DNA from: Bacteroidales bacterium
Lineage (GTDB): Bacteria > Bacteroidota > Bacteroidia > Bacteroidales > Paludibacteraceae
Assembly: GCA_015654525.1 (NCBI GenBank)
Contig: JAATGT010000290.1
Coordinates: forward strand, 1 to 43,753
Length of the DNA stretch: 43,753 bases
Direction of reading: 5' to 3'
Numbering within the stretch: position 1 is the stretch's first letter; each line of letters begins with the position of its first letter. The notes below the pieces were generated by a model. That model saw only the letters and a list, made by a program, of their open reading frames with translations. It did no database searches and had not been told where the DNA came from. Shown here piece after piece: positions 27,402 to 38,669 of the stretch. Made by a program: the position numbers and the translations under genes.

Positions 27402-30110
27402 ATGAAAAAAATCTTTCTTCTGTGTTTTGCTTTCATGGTTGTTACACTGAGCAATGCACAAACTTGTAATTTTGAGACCTCTGTGGAAGGGGTGAAGGCT
27501 TACAGCCTTCCGAATGGGCTGAAGGTGCTTTTAGCACATGATCAATCTCAGTCGAATGTAATTGTGAACATTGTTTATGGTGTAGGCTCGCGTCACGAAG
27601 GTTACGGCGAATCAGGAATGGCTCACCTGATTGAACACATGTTATTCAAGCGCTCCGCCAGATTTACGGACATCAAAAAGGCTATTGCCGACAAAGGAGC
27701 TTCTGCTAATGGAACAACCTATTATGACCGAACAAATTATTACGAAATTCTGCCTGCTACCGATGAAAACCTTAAGTGGGCATTAGACATGGAAGCTGAC
27801 AGAATGGTTACCTCCGCCATCTTACAATCTGACCTGGATAAAGAATTCTCGGTTGTGAGAAACGAATTCGAAATCGGCGAAAACAATCCGGCTTCTATAC
27901 TGGAAGAACGAATAGTGTCCACAGGTTTCTTATGGCATAATTATGGAAAATCAACCATCGGAAGCAAAGAAGATATTGAAAGGGTAAAAGCAGACCGGTT
28001 AAAGAAATTCTACCAGAAATATTATCAACCTAACAATGCTACCCTGATTGTGGGCGGAAAGTTTGACGAAAAACAAACGCTTAAATGGATTGAAGAATAC
28101 TTTGCATCCATACCAAAATCTGTTGTCCCCATCGAACAAACCTACACCGTTGAACCCCCTCAGGATGGAGAACGTTCTGTTGAACTCAGACGCAATGGAG
28201 ACATTCAATATATGGCTATGATGTATCACACACCAAGCGTACCCGACAAAGATTATGCTGCTAATGATGCCTTGATTTCAATCCTGACAAACAATCCTTC
28301 GGGACCCTTATATAAAGCATTGGTAGACACGAAGCTTTCAAGTTCCATTTACGGCTATGCGCCAACACTAAAAGATCCGGGGTTCAGCTATTTTGCCTGC
28401 GAAGTACCCAAAGATAAAGATATAAATGCTGCTCAGGAAGCCTTTCTGTCGACAATGAATAAAGTACCTGAAATGACTTTTACCGAAGCAGATCTAACCA
28501 GAGCTAAAAATGAGTTAATAAAAAACATTGAAAACACATTCAACAAAACCATTAATTTTACTATTACTCTGACAGAATATATTGGTGCCGGCGATTGGCG
28601 TTTATTCTTTCTGTATCGCGACAATGTGGAGAAACTAACTTTGGCCGACATACAGAATGCAGCAAAGAAATATTACCTGACCACCAACAGAACTTGGGGT
28701 AAATTTATTCCAGACAGTAAAACTCAACGGACAAAGGTGGAAGAAATCAATGATATATCTTCGCTGGTAAATAACTACAAAGGAAAAACAATGGATCCTG
28801 CTGCAGGCAAATTTGACGCCTCCGTAGAGAACATTCTGAAACTATCGGAAGAAGGTAAACTTGCTTCCGGAGGGAAATACCTCCTGCTAAACAAGCCAAC
28901 CAAAGGAGACAAAGTTGAAGGAAGTATACTTATGAGAGTAGGAAGCGAATCTACCTTGAGCAACAAATCGTTGATTGCAGCACTTACAGCCAGAATGCTA
29001 AAGACCGGTACACTCACAAGATCAAAAGAAGAGATTAATGATTTGTTGAATAAATATAAAACCAACTTAAACTTATATGCCAGCGTAAACGCTGTATCAA
29101 TTAACATCAGCAGTGATAAAGCAAACCTGAAAGATGCTACCGACCTTATAAATGACATCCTACGTCATCCATCATTCAACGCCAGCGAATTTGAAAAAGT
29201 AAAACTGGAACTAAAATCGGAACTGGAAACGTATAAAAATGATCCGCAAATGGTAGCGAGCGAAAAAGTTACGAATTTGAGTTCAAAATATCCGAAAACA
29301 CATCCGTACTACGAAGCTACTACTGATGAAACGCTGGCAGAACTCAGTACTGTAAAACTGGAAGATATAAAAAATTTCTTCCAAAACTTTCACGGAGGCG
29401 TAAATACGTACTCGGTGTTTATTGGCAATGTAGATAAACAAGTTGCTTTGAATTTCCTGAACAACACATTCGACGGATGGACACCAAAAATAGCTTACAA
29501 AAGAATCCCGACACAATATTTCGATGTAAAAAGCCAGACACAAACCGTTCAGATAAACGACAAGACAAACGCTGCTGTTATGGGAAATCTAAATCTGAAG
29601 ATCGGTGAAGAAAATCCGGACTATCCGGCCGTAGAAATGGCGAATGAATTGTTGGGTGGAGGTGCATTTTTATCATCCCGAATTCCTCAACGTTTGCGCG
29701 AAGCTGAAGGTATGAGTTATGGTGCCGGATCATATACGAACGGAAATTCTATTGACCAAACAGGAAGCTGGGGAGTTTATGCATTCTTCAATCCGATTTA
29801 TAAGGACAAAATGGATAATGCACTTCGGGAAGAAATCAAAAAAGCCATCGATAAAGGATTCTCCAAGGAAGAATATGATAGCTCGCTGAAATCGTGGCTT
29901 CAAGGTCGTCAAACAAGTTTGAGCATGGATAACTTTTTATCTTATCAACTCAGAAAATATCTGGAATTAGGCAAAACAATAAAAGCTTATTCCGATTATG
30001 AAAACAAAGTAAAAGCGTTGGACGTAAATAAAGTAAATGCCGCTATCAAAAAATATTTCGATTTGAATAGACTTGTTTTAGTGTATGCCGGCGATTTCAC
30101 AAAGAAATAA
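27402..30110 (+). CDS. M16 family metallopeptidase (insulinase/pitrilysin-like), tandem domains
   Basis: 902 aa with signal peptide; HxxEH motif GMAHLIEHMLFKRS; C-terminal half resembles a second M16 domain. Confidence 0.95.
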   Translation: MKKIFLLCFAFMVVTLSNAQTCNFETSVEGVKAYSLPNGLKVLLAHDQSQSNVIVNIVYGVGSRHEGYGESGMAHLIEHMLFKRSARFTDIKKAIADKGASANGTTYYDRTNYYEILPATDENLKWALDMEADRMVTSAILQSDLDKEFSVVRNEFEIGENNPASILEERIVSTGFLWHNYGKSTIGSKEDIERVKADRLKKFYQKYYQPNNATLIVGGKFDEKQTLKWIEEYFASIPKSVVPIEQTYTVEPPQDGERSVELRRNGDIQYMAMMYHTPSVPDKDYAANDALISILTNNPSGPLYKALVDTKLSSSIYGYAPTLKDPGFSYFACEVPKDKDINAAQEAFLSTMNKVPEMTFTEADLTRAKNELIKNIENTFNKTINFTITLTEYIGAGDWRLFFLYRDNVEKLTLADIQNAAKKYYLTTNRTWGKFIPDSKTQRTKVEEINDISSLVNNYKGKTMDPAAGKFDASVENILKLSEEGKLASGGKYLLLNKPTKGDKVEGSILMRVGSESTLSNKSLIAALTARMLKTGTLTRSKEEINDLLNKYKTNLNLYASVNAVSINISSDKANLKDATDLINDILRHPSFNASEFEKVKLELKSELETYKNDPQMVASEKVTNLSSKYPKTHPYYEATTDETLAELSTVKLEDIKNFFQNFHGGVNTYSVFIGNVDKQVALNFLNNTFDGWTPKIAYKRIPTQYFDVKSQTQTVQINDKTNAAVMGNLNLKIGEENPDYPAVEMANELLGGGAFLSSRIPQRLREAEGMSYGAGSYTNGNSIDQTGSWGVYAFFNPIYKDKMDNALREEIKKAIDKGFSKEEYDSSLKSWLQGRQTSLSMDNFLSYQLRKYLELGKTIKAYSDYENKVKALDVNKVNAAIKKYFDLNRLVLVYAGDFTKK

Positions 30111-30130
30111 TCCAGGCAAATAAGCAGTAT

Positions 30131-30170
30131 AAAAAAAGACCGATCTAAAATTTCAGATCGGTCTTTTTTT
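30131..30170. terminator. Bidirectional intrinsic terminator between M16 peptidase and valS
   Basis: aaaaaaagaccgatct-aaaattt-cagatcggtcttttttt. Confidence 0.92.
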
Positions 30171-30202
30171 ATTTCTCACATCCAGAGAATATGGTAATGG
30201 AA

Positions 30203-32818
30203 TTATTTTTTCAAAGCTGCAATTCCTTCTTTCAACGAAGCTATTTTACTTTCGGCATCCGCTTTTTTCTTGCGTTCGGCTTCCACCACTTCTGGTTTAG
30301 CATTTGCCACAAATCGTTCGTTGCCCAATTTTTTCATAACCGATTCTATAAAACCTTCGTAATACTTGATCTCGGATTCCATCTTGGTGATTTCTTCTTC
30401 CACATTAATCAGGCTTCCCATAGGAATAGAAAACTCGGTGGTTCCAACCAGGAACGAAATAGAACCGGCCGCTTTATCGGTAACACTTTCAATCGTTTCC
30501 AAATTCCCTAGTTTGGATATCACAGCATTGAAGTCTGTTTTATGATCACCAATTATCTGCAAACTCAGACTTTCTTTGTTTGGTATATTTTTTTGCAAAC
30601 GAACCGAACGTATGCCTGCTATAACTTCTTTGGCATATTCAAATTTCACAATCAAAGCCTCATCAACAGCAAGAGCTTTGGGTTGCAACTGCACCATGAT
30701 ACTTTCGCCATCTTTGCGGTCTTCCAAAGCTTGCCACAATTCTTCGGTAATAAACGGCATAAACGGATGAAGCACTTTTAGCAATGAATCGAAGAAACCA
30801 AGAGTTGCTTCGTAGGTTGTACGATCAATAGGTTGCTGATATGCCGGTTTTGCCATTTCCAGATACCACGATGAGAATTCATCCCAGAACAATTTATAAA
30901 CTGCCATCAATGCTTCCGACAAACGGTATTTTGAAAACAGATCATCAATTTCAATCAATGTTTTGTTGAGCTGTGCATCAAACCATTTTACCGCCATACG
31001 GGCCGATTCGGGTTGCTCAATGTCGGCAACTTCCCAACCTTTTACTAATCGGAAAGCATTCCAGATTTTATTGTTGAAATTTCGCCCTTGTTCGCAAAGA
31101 CTGTCATCGTAAGGCAAATCATTTCCGGCTGGCGAAGTAAGTAACATCCCTAAACGGACAGCATCGGCACCAAAGTGAGCTATCAAATCCAATGGATCGG
31201 GAGAATTACCCAACGACTTCGACATCTTACGCCCTAACTTATCGCGAACGATACCAGTGAGGTATACATTTTTAAAAGGCATCTCACCCTTATATTCATA
31301 TCCGGCAATGATCATACGTGCCACCCAGAAGAATAAGATTTCAGGAGCAGTTACCAAGTCATTGGTGGGATAGTAATAGTTGATTTCTTCGTTTTCTGGA
31401 TTATTGATACCATCAAAAACCGAGATGGGCCATAACCAAGAGGAAAACCAGGTATCAAGCACGTCGTCATCCTGACGTAAATCGTCTATAGTCAATGGAT
31501 AGTTGACCATCTTTAATGCTTTTTCGTAAGCTTCTTCTTTTGAAAGTGCCACAACAAAACCTCCCTGCGGCAAGAAATAAGCCGGAATGCGATGTCCCCA
31601 CCAAAGCTGACGTGAAATACACCAATCCTTCACATTTTCCATCCAGTGGCGGTAGGTGTTTTTAAATTTAGCCGGATAAAGTTTAATATCATCTTCCATT
31701 ACCGCTTTCAATGCCGGCTTAGCAAGCTCTTCCATTTTCAGAAACCATTGCATCGAAAGCTTTGGTTCAATAACAGCATCGGTACGTTCCGAGAAACCAA
31801 CCTTGTTGGTATATACTTCCACTTTTTCGAGCAAACCAGCTGCTTCCAAATCCTTCTCTATTTGCTTCCGAACATCAAAGCGATCCATTCCGGCATATTG
31901 CAGTCCGTGAGCATTCAGCGTTCCGTTATCATTAAAAATATCAATCGTTTCCAGGTTGTATTTTTCGCCTAGCATATAGTCATTTACATCATGCGCTGGA
32001 GTAACTTTTAAAAAGCCGGTTCCAAACTCAACGTCTACGTATTCATCTTCAATAATGGGAACAACACGATTTACAATAGGCACAATCACCTTTTTACCCT
32101 TCAACGAAGCTGTTTTTTCATCTGTTGGATTGATACAAACAGCCACATCACCAAAAATTGTTTCGGGACGGGTGGTTGCAACCACAGCATAACCATCTTC
32201 TCCCTCTATTTTATATTTAATATAATAAAGTTTACCGTTTACTTCTTTGTGAATCACCTCTTCGTCCGACAAAGCTGTCAACGCTTTCGGATCCCAGTTT
32301 ACCATGCGTACACCGCGATAAATCAATCCTTTTTCATATAAATCAGCAAATACCTTCAACACACTTTCCGAACGCGTCTCATCCATGGTAAAAGCCGTAC
32401 GATCCCAGTCGCACGAAGCACCAAGCTTCTTTAGCTGTTCCAAAATGATTCCACCGTGTTTATGCGTCCAGTCCCAGGCATGACCCAAAAACTCATCACG
32501 TGTCAGGTCTGTTTTCTTTATTCCTTCGGCAGCCAGTTTTCCAACCACTTTTGCTTCGGTAGCAATGGAAGCATGATCCGTCCCCGGTACCCAACAAGCG
32601 TTCTTACCCTGCATACGTGCACGACGAACAAGAACATCCTGAATGGTATTATTGAGCATATGTCCCATATGCAACACACCGGTTACATTGGGTGGAGGGA
32701 TAACAATAGTATAAGGTTCGCGACCATCAGGCTTTGAACTAAAAAATCCTTTATCCAGCCAATATTGATACCACTTTGATTCGATGTCTGTTGGGTTGTA
32801 CTTACTTGCGAGTTCCAT
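30203..32818 (-). CDS. valS: Valine--tRNA ligase
   Basis: 871 aa; [21 protein letters not shown] (HIGH), [18 protein letters not shown] (KMSKS), C-terminal coiled coil. Confidence 0.98.
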   Translation of the reverse strand: MELASKYNPTDIESKWYQYWLDKGFFSSKPDGREPYTIVIPPPNVTGVLHMGHMLNNTIQDVLVRRARMQGKNACWVPGTDHASIATEAKVVGKLAAEGIKKTDLTRDEFLGHAWDWTHKHGGIILEQLKKLGASCDWDRTAFTMDETRSESVLKVFADLYEKGLIYRGVRMVNWDPKALTALSDEEVIHKEVNGKLYYIKYKIEGEDGYAVVATTRPETIFGDVAVCINPTDEKTASLKGKKVIVPIVNRVVPIIEDEYVDVEFGTGFLKVTPAHDVNDYMLGEKYNLETIDIFNDNGTLNAHGLQYAGMDRFDVRKQIEKDLEAAGLLEKVEVYTNKVGFSERTDAVIEPKLSMQWFLKMEELAKPALKAVMEDDIKLYPAKFKNTYRHWMENVKDWCISRQLWWGHRIPAYFLPQGGFVVALSKEEAYEKALKMVNYPLTIDDLRQDDDVLDTWFSSWLWPISVFDGINNPENEEINYYYPTNDLVTAPEILFFWVARMIIAGYEYKGEMPFKNVYLTGIVRDKLGRKMSKSLGNSPDPLDLIAHFGADAVRLGMLLTSPAGNDLPYDDSLCEQGRNFNNKIWNAFRLVKGWEVADIEQPESARMAVKWFDAQLNKTLIEIDDLFSKYRLSEALMAVYKLFWDEFSSWYLEMAKPAYQQPIDRTTYEATLGFFDSLLKVLHPFMPFITEELWQALEDRKDGESIMVQLQPKALAVDEALIVKFEYAKEVIAGIRSVRLQKNIPNKESLSLQIIGDHKTDFNAVISKLGNLETIESVTDKAAGSISFLVGTTEFSIPMGSLINVEEEITKMESEIKYYEGFIESVMKKLGNERFVANAKPEVVEAERKKKADAESKIASLKEGIAALKK

Positions 32819-32925
32819 CTTATAATTGTTGATTTACAAATTTACGATTTATGATTGTATTGAAAAACACAATCAATTCTTCTTCAGGGCTATAAAAACT
32901 TCCTGTTCTGAAATTTTCAAGACTG

Positions 32926-32933
32926 CAAAGATA
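32926..32933 (-). promoter_or_regulatory. Bacteroidota-type -7 box (TATCTTTG on minus strand) upstream of valS
   Basis: caaagata on the plus strand. Confidence 0.5.
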
Positions 32934-32967
32934 AATAAAAATGAGGGTATTAGAAAATAAAAATATT

Positions 32968-32975
32968 TATCTTTG
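32968..32975 (+). promoter_or_regulatory. Bacteroidota-type -7 box (TATCTTTG) upstream of ridA
   Basis: TAnnTTTG match 27 bp before the preferred ATG. Confidence 0.55.
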
Positions 32976-33001
32976 TGGTCAAATTATTAAGAACAAAAAT
33001 C

Positions 33002-33379
33002 ATGAAAAGAATTATCAATTCGAAAAACGCTCCGGCTGCTATCGGACCATATAGCCAGGCTGTTGAAGCAAACGGAACTTTGTATATTTCCGGGCAACTG
33101 CCAATCAATCCCAGTGTTGGAAAAATTGAAGCAACAGACATCGCATCACAAACCGAACAATCATTTGCCAACATCCATGCCATACTAACAGAAGCGGGTT
33201 ATTCTTTCAGTGATGTAGTAAAGTCCACTGTATTCTTAGCTGATATTGCTGATTTTGCAGAGATGAACGAAGTTTACAAAAAATATTACCAAACCGAATG
33301 TCCTGCTCGTTCGGCATTTGCAGTTAAAGCCCTGCCAATGGGTGCACTGGTTGAAATTGAAACAATCGCTGCAAAATAA
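33002..33379 (+). CDS. ridA: RidA family reactive intermediate/imine deaminase
   Basis: MKRIINSKNAPAAIGPYSQAVEANGTLYISGQLPINP...; start moved from 32975, which overlaps the -7 box. Confidence 0.95.
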   Translation: MKRIINSKNAPAAIGPYSQAVEANGTLYISGQLPINPSVGKIEATDIASQTEQSFANIHAILTEAGYSFSDVVKSTVFLADIADFAEMNEVYKKYYQTECPARSAFAVKALPMGALVEIETIAAK

Positions 33380-33547
33380 TATGATTTTGATATGATGATG
33401 TGGGGATGTAATGATGTGGGGATGTGATAATGTGTTTATTTGAAAATTCAAGAGCGTTGTTGTATAACAATTTAGTGATATGACAATTAATGATCAATAT
33501 CCTTTAATACCATATCACTACATCATCATATCATCACATCAATAAAA

Positions 33548-34489
33548 TCAAAACCTCATTCCCCGAAGTAATTCTCCTATTTCCATTCGTTTTTTACCTG
33601 CAACCTGAACTGATTTCAGGCAAATAAACCCATCTTCTAAAGCTATTTTTGCGTATTTTTTTCCATCGGTTACAACTGTTCCTACAGCTAACTCCTGAGA
33701 ACAAAATTCTTTCTCCGTTTCAAAAACCTTTAGAACCATTTTCTCTGTCTGATTAGGAAACTGAAGTTCTACCCAGGCTGCAGGATAAGGTGACAGCCCA
33801 CGAACGAAATTATAAATACGCTCCACATTCCACGACAAATCAATCTGACAAGTTTCTTTGAATATTTTAGGAGCTGCTTTTAGTTCTACGTCCGGATGAA
33901 TAAACTGAGCCTGATCAACCGCATCAATTTCACCATCTACCAGCATATCAACTGTTTTCTTTACCAGCTTTGCACCCATCAGCATTAAATTATCATGCAC
34001 CGTTCCAACATTATCGGTTTCGGTAATTGGAAGTTTTTCCTGTAAAATAATTTTTCCGGTATCAATTTCATGTGTCAGGAAAAAAGTCGTTGCACCGGTT
34101 TCTTTGTCACCATTGATAATAGCCCAGTTAATAGGAGCAGCACCGCGGTATTGAGGTAATAAGGAAGCATGAAGATTAAACGTTCCAAACTTAGGCATAT
34201 TCCAGACAACTTCCGGCAACATCCGAAATGCTACTACAATTTGTAAATCAGCATTCAAACTACGCAGTTCATCCAAAAAACGATCATCCTTAAGTTTTTC
34301 CGGTTGCAGAAGACGTAAGTTCTTATCTAACGCATATTGTTTCACGGCAGAGTATTGTACCTTATGTCCACGTCCGGCAGGTTTGTCGGGCATAGTTATC
34401 ACTCCCACCACCTCATAGTTGTTTTCAACTAATATCCTAAGACTTTCCACCGCAAAATCCGGTGTTCCCATAAAAACTATTCTCATCAT
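33548..34489 (-). CDS. fmt: Methionyl-tRNA formyltransferase
   Basis: 313 aa; MRIVFMGTPDFAVESLRIL, FNLHASLLPQYRGAAPINWAIINGDKETGATTFF. Confidence 0.97.
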   Translation of the reverse strand: MMRIVFMGTPDFAVESLRILVENNYEVVGVITMPDKPAGRGHKVQYSAVKQYALDKNLRLLQPEKLKDDRFLDELRSLNADLQIVVAFRMLPEVVWNMPKFGTFNLHASLLPQYRGAAPINWAIINGDKETGATTFFLTHEIDTGKIILQEKLPITETDNVGTVHDNLMLMGAKLVKKTVDMLVDGEIDAVDQAQFIHPDVELKAAPKIFKETCQIDLSWNVERIYNFVRGLSPYPAAWVELQFPNQTEKMVLKVFETEKEFCSQELAVGTVVTDGKKYAKIALEDGFICLKSVQVAGKKRMEIGELLRGMRF

Positions 34490-34618
34490 AAAAAGGTTAT
34501 TTACTTCGTGTTCTTTTTCTTAATACACTATTTGCTTCGCGACACCTTCGAAACAACGATTAATAAGGTCTGAAAGACAAATATTCATTAATATCGCCGT
34601 AGGCAAATATCGTTTAAT

Positions 34619-35491
34619 TTAATTTCTCTTATCTACCCCCCACATTAATTTATTCTTCAACGTATCAAAAAACGTGTGATTCAATTGTTTTACAACTTTA
34701 ACTGTAAAATTGGCTTTTCTTATTTTCAATTTTGTTTCCAGCTCCAGCACTTTCGACCGTCCATCCAATGCCACCAAATAACATTGACTCCGACTATGAA
34801 CCTCTAATTCGAAAACCCAGGTATCGGGAACTATCAGCGGCCGGACATTCAAACTATGAGAAGCAATAGGTGAAAGAATAAAGTTTTCGGCTTCAGGAAC
34901 AACTAACGGGCCTCCTACACTCATTGAATAGGCTGTTGACCCTGTAGGCGTTGCCACCAAAAGACCATCAGCATGATAGGTGTGCACCATCTCACCATTG
35001 ACACTCGCCGTTATACTTAGCATAGACGAACTATCCTGCTTCAACACAGAAACCTCGTTTAGCGCATACGGATACTCAAAACAGGTTCCATCCGAAGTTT
35101 CCACATGAAGTAATGTTCTTTCTTGGATACTATACTTTTTTGCCAGAATAGCATCTAAAGCCGGCACAATTTCATCTGTCGACACATCCGCCAAAAATCC
35201 TAACCTACCAGTATTAATACCTAGAATTGGAATTTGTTTTCGCCCTATTCGTGCAGCAGTATTCAAAAATGTACCATCGCCTCCTATACTTAATGCCAAA
35301 TCTGCCTCAAAACAATCGCTTATAATTATTTCTACATTATCCATACAACATTTGCCCTGCTCACTTACATACTGATACAATTCCTTATCAAGCAGAAGTG
35401 CAACATCTTTGTCTTTAAAATATTCAAAAAGAAGCTGAACATGCGTAAGTAACACACTGCGATATATATTTCCAAAAACAGCTATTTTCAT
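34619..35491 (-). CDS. nadK: NAD kinase
   Basis: 290 aa; SIGGDGTFLNTAARIG, LGINTGRLGFLADV, HADGLLVATPTGSTAYSMSVGGPLV. Confidence 0.97.
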   Translation of the reverse strand: MKIAVFGNIYRSVLLTHVQLLFEYFKDKDVALLLDKELYQYVSEQGKCCMDNVEIIISDCFEADLALSIGGDGTFLNTAARIGRKQIPILGINTGRLGFLADVSTDEIVPALDAILAKKYSIQERTLLHVETSDGTCFEYPYALNEVSVLKQDSSSMLSITASVNGEMVHTYHADGLLVATPTGSTAYSMSVGGPLVVPEAENFILSPIASHSLNVRPLIVPDTWVFELEVHSRSQCYLVALDGRSKVLELETKLKIRKANFTVKVVKQLNHTFFDTLKNKLMWGVDKRN

Positions 35492-35793
35492 ACAATCAAG
35501 ATATTTATAAACTCCAAATTCACAATAAAATTAACTCACAAAACAAAACGTACCTGCACCTCAATGTTTAAAATAATTGAAAGTCAAACATCCACTGATC
35601 TGCTTCTGTTTTTTTTAGCTATTTTTGTAGCTAAATAAACTTCAATCAAAATTTCATTACAAAGGAACTAAATGAAAATGATACCTGCAAGTATTTTTAT
35701 AATGAGTTACAATATATAAAGTTACAAGAAAACTGGCATAGAATCAAAAACACAAAACATTCCGAAAACAAAACTTTTAACTATCAAATAAAA

Positions 35794-36507
35794 ATGACTA
35801 AATTAAGCGTAAATATCAACAAAATAGCTACATTGCGAAATGCACGAGGAGGAAATGTTCCTAATGTGTGTCAGGTAGCTTTAGACTGCGAACGATTTGG
35901 AGCACAAGGAATCACTGTTCATCCACGACCTGACGAGCGTCATATTCGATATGCTGATGTTTGGGATTTACGTCCGATTCTCAAAACCGAATTTAATATC
36001 GAGGGATATCCATCGCCTGATTTTATTAAATTGGTTAAATTAGCCAAACCACATCAGGTAACCTTAGTTCCCGATCCTCCCGAAGCACTTACTTCAAGTG
36101 CTGGCTGGGATACCATCAAGAATTTGGAATTTCTAAAGGATGTTGTTGCCGATTTTCAAAGTGTGGGAATAAGAGTTTCTATCTTTATTGATACTGATCT
36201 GAAAAATATTGAGTTTGCATCAAAAACTGGAACTGACCGTGTAGAATTATACACCGAACCATATGCAACCAATTATCCTAAAGATAAAGAAAAAGCAGCC
36301 ACCCCATTTGTTGAAGCTGCTAAGCTTGCAAAAAAGCTAGGACTGGGATTAAATGCCGGACATGATTTAAGCCTTGAAAATTTAGCCTATTTCCACACAC
36401 TTATTCCATGGTTAGATGAGGTTTCAATAGGCCATGCACTTATTACTGATGCTTTATATTTCGGTCTGGAAGATACAATAAAACGCTATAAAAAGCAGTT
36501 AGAATAG
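35794..36507 (+). CDS. pdxJ: Pyridoxine 5'-phosphate synthase
   Basis: 237 aa; [49 protein letters not shown]. Confidence 0.97.
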   Translation: MTKLSVNINKIATLRNARGGNVPNVCQVALDCERFGAQGITVHPRPDERHIRYADVWDLRPILKTEFNIEGYPSPDFIKLVKLAKPHQVTLVPDPPEALTSSAGWDTIKNLEFLKDVVADFQSVGIRVSIFIDTDLKNIEFASKTGTDRVELYTEPYATNYPKDKEKAATPFVEAAKLAKKLGLGLNAGHDLSLENLAYFHTLIPWLDEVSIGHALITDALYFGLEDTIKRYKKQLE

Positions 36508-36580
36508 AAGCTAAACGAAAAACGGTACGAAATTTGACGTTTTAAACAAAGAATACGAGTCAATAAAATAAATACTGGGA

Positions 36581-37456
36581 ATGACATATACAATCAGTAA
36601 ATCAGGAGGTGGCCTGTCAGACAACAATTTGAAAAAATCAAACTTATATGGTTTGATCGGGACTACCTTATCATGCTTAATATTATTTCTAATATTATGG
36701 TTTGCCGTTATGCCCGTTTTTAAAACCAAATCAACCGAAGAAGAAGGACTAGTAGTAAGTTTTGGCGACAGCGATGATGGTGGTGGATTAGGTGAAATGT
36801 CAGCTGGCAAACCAGATCAAGCTCCAACCAAACAGAACATAAAAACAGAACAGACCCAACAAGTAAAACAAACCAGAACTACATCCAAAACTGCCAACCA
36901 AACATTTATGACGCAGCAGATCAACTCAGTTGCCATTGCTGAGCAAAATGAAAAAAAACGTTTAAAAAAGGAGCAGGAAGATCTGGAACTCCAGCAACAA
37001 CAAATAAATAAACGAGTTGCAGAAAAAAGACAACGGGAACAGGAAGCCATCAATAATGCAAACAGAGTAAACGGTTTATTTGGGAATCATGGTTCGGGTT
37101 CAAGTTCAGGAAATGGCTCAGGAAAAGGAATCGGTTCGGGTTCGGGAAATGGAATACAGGGTAATCCGGCAGGAACTGGTACTTCTGGAGTTGGTTTTGC
37201 TTTAAGACTTGGGAATCGGACGTATTCCGGCAAACCGGCAAAACCCAATTATCCAAAAGACGTTGAAGGTAAAATAACTGTCACCATCCGTGTTGATGAA
37301 AATGGAATTGTAACGAGCACATCTATAGGTTCACCTACCACCATCTCTGATTCTGAAATGCGAAGAGATGCAATTTCAGCTGCTAATAAAACCCGGTTTA
37401 CCAAAGGGAAAGGTATTGAAACCGGATCTATCACCTATAACTACAAATTAGAATAA
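36581..37456 (+). CDS. TonB-like energy transducer
   Basis: 291 aa; N-terminal TM, low-complexity Q/K linker, Gly/Ser-rich linker, C-terminal GKITVTIRVDENGIVTSTSIG. Confidence 0.85.
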   Translation: MTYTISKSGGGLSDNNLKKSNLYGLIGTTLSCLILFLILWFAVMPVFKTKSTEEEGLVVSFGDSDDGGGLGEMSAGKPDQAPTKQNIKTEQTQQVKQTRTTSKTANQTFMTQQINSVAIAEQNEKKRLKKEQEDLELQQQQINKRVAEKRQREQEAINNANRVNGLFGNHGSGSSSGNGSGKGIGSGSGNGIQGNPAGTGTSGVGFALRLGNRTYSGKPAKPNYPKDVEGKITVTIRVDENGIVTSTSIGSPTTISDSEMRRDAISAANKTRFTKGKGIETGSITYNYKLE

Positions 37457-37999
37457 ATGAAAGCTTTTATATTTTTAGCTGATGGCTTTGAAGAGCTTGA
37501 AGCTATTGCGCCAATTGATATTTTCAGACGGGCTCAAATTGAGGTTACAACAGTATCGATCCAATCAAGAAAAACGGTACGTGGATCTCATGGGATTGAA
37601 GTTAATGCAGACAGCTTATTTTCTGAAACCGATTTTACAAACAGTGATATACTCTATTTACCCGGAGGTAAACTTGGTACTGAAAATTTAAATGCACACG
37701 AAGGGTTGAAACAATTAATTCAGAAACAAGCTAAAAATAATAAAGTACTGGCAGCTATCTGTGCCGCTCCGTCCATTCTTGGAAAAATGGGATTATTAAA
37801 CGGAAAAGAGGCCGTTTGTTACCCCGGGTTCGAAGATGAACTACAAGGAGCTATTTTATTAAAAAATAAAATTGTAAAATCTGGGCTCATCCATACAGCA
37901 AAAGGTGCCGGAGTATCGGTCCAATTTGCATTAAAATTAGTGGAGGAACTGAAAGGCAAGGAAACAGCTAATCAGATTGCTGATTCGATTTGCATTTAG
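37457..37999 (+). CDS. DJ-1/PfpI family (YajL-like) protein
   Basis: 180 aa; FLADGFEELEAIAPIDIFRRA, YLPGGKLGTENL, KVLAAICAAPSILGKMGLLNGKEAVCYPGFE. Confidence 0.93.
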   Translation: MKAFIFLADGFEELEAIAPIDIFRRAQIEVTTVSIQSRKTVRGSHGIEVNADSLFSETDFTNSDILYLPGGKLGTENLNAHEGLKQLIQKQAKNNKVLAAICAAPSILGKMGLLNGKEAVCYPGFEDELQGAILLKNKIVKSGLIHTAKGAGVSVQFALKLVEELKGKETANQIADSICI

Positions 38000-38020
38000 T
38001 ACAAACATTCATAGCAAAGA

Positions 38021-38054
38021 GAAAAAAAGAACATGCAAGCATGTTCTTTTTTTC
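38021..38054. terminator. Bidirectional intrinsic terminator
   Basis: gaaaaaaagaacatgc-aa-gcatgttctttttttc between convergent genes. Confidence 0.92.
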
Positions 38055-38067
38055 TTCAAATTAATTT

Positions 38068-38340
38068 TTAATTAATAGCAGCTGACAATTCGCCTCCGGC
38101 TTTAAATTTAGCTACTTTTTTTGCTGGAACATTAAGAGGCTGTTTCGTTAACGGGTTAATTCCTGAGCGAGCAGAGCGTTCTGCTACAGAGAAAGTACCG
38201 AAACCAATTAAACTAACTTTGTCACCGGCAATAAGTACATTCGACACACTTTTCAGTACTGCATCAAGAGCTTTTTTTGCATCTGCTTTACTAAAACCTG
38301 CTTCTGCAGCGATTGCATCAATTAAATCTGCTTTGTTCAT
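38068..38340 (-). CDS. HU family DNA-binding protein
   Basis: 90 aa; MNKADLIDAIAAEAGFSKADAKKALDAVLKSV...GFGTFSVAERSARSGINPLTKQPL. Confidence 0.97.
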   Translation of the reverse strand: MNKADLIDAIAAEAGFSKADAKKALDAVLKSVSNVLIAGDKVSLIGFGTFSVAERSARSGINPLTKQPLNVPAKKVAKFKAGGELSAAIN

Positions 38341-38390
38341 AAGATTTTGATTTTTTTATTAGAAACTATAAACATAAATTTTTGATTTTA

Positions 38391-38398
38391 CAAATATA
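38391..38398 (-). promoter_or_regulatory. Bacteroidota-type -7 box (TATATTTG on minus strand) upstream of HU gene
   Basis: caaatata on the plus strand, 51 bp upstream of the start. Confidence 0.5.
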
Positions 38399-38669
38399 GT
38401 AGTTTGTAAATTATATACAAGCGTTTATTTTTAAAAAAAACAGCTTATTTTACATATTTTCGAAAAAGATGTTAGAAAACATGTTTCTGGTGTTTTTTTC
38501 ATTACTTTTGTGTTGCGTGATGCAGGCATATGAAGCGTTTTTTTGAAGTTTATGCATCTTCCTTTTTTATTCAATAAACTCTCAAATTTCATTTTAGAGA
38601 TTAAAGAAGCAAAAAGAAACCATCAAGAAATGTTATTTTATTATTTCCTTTATTTTTCATATTCTCAAA

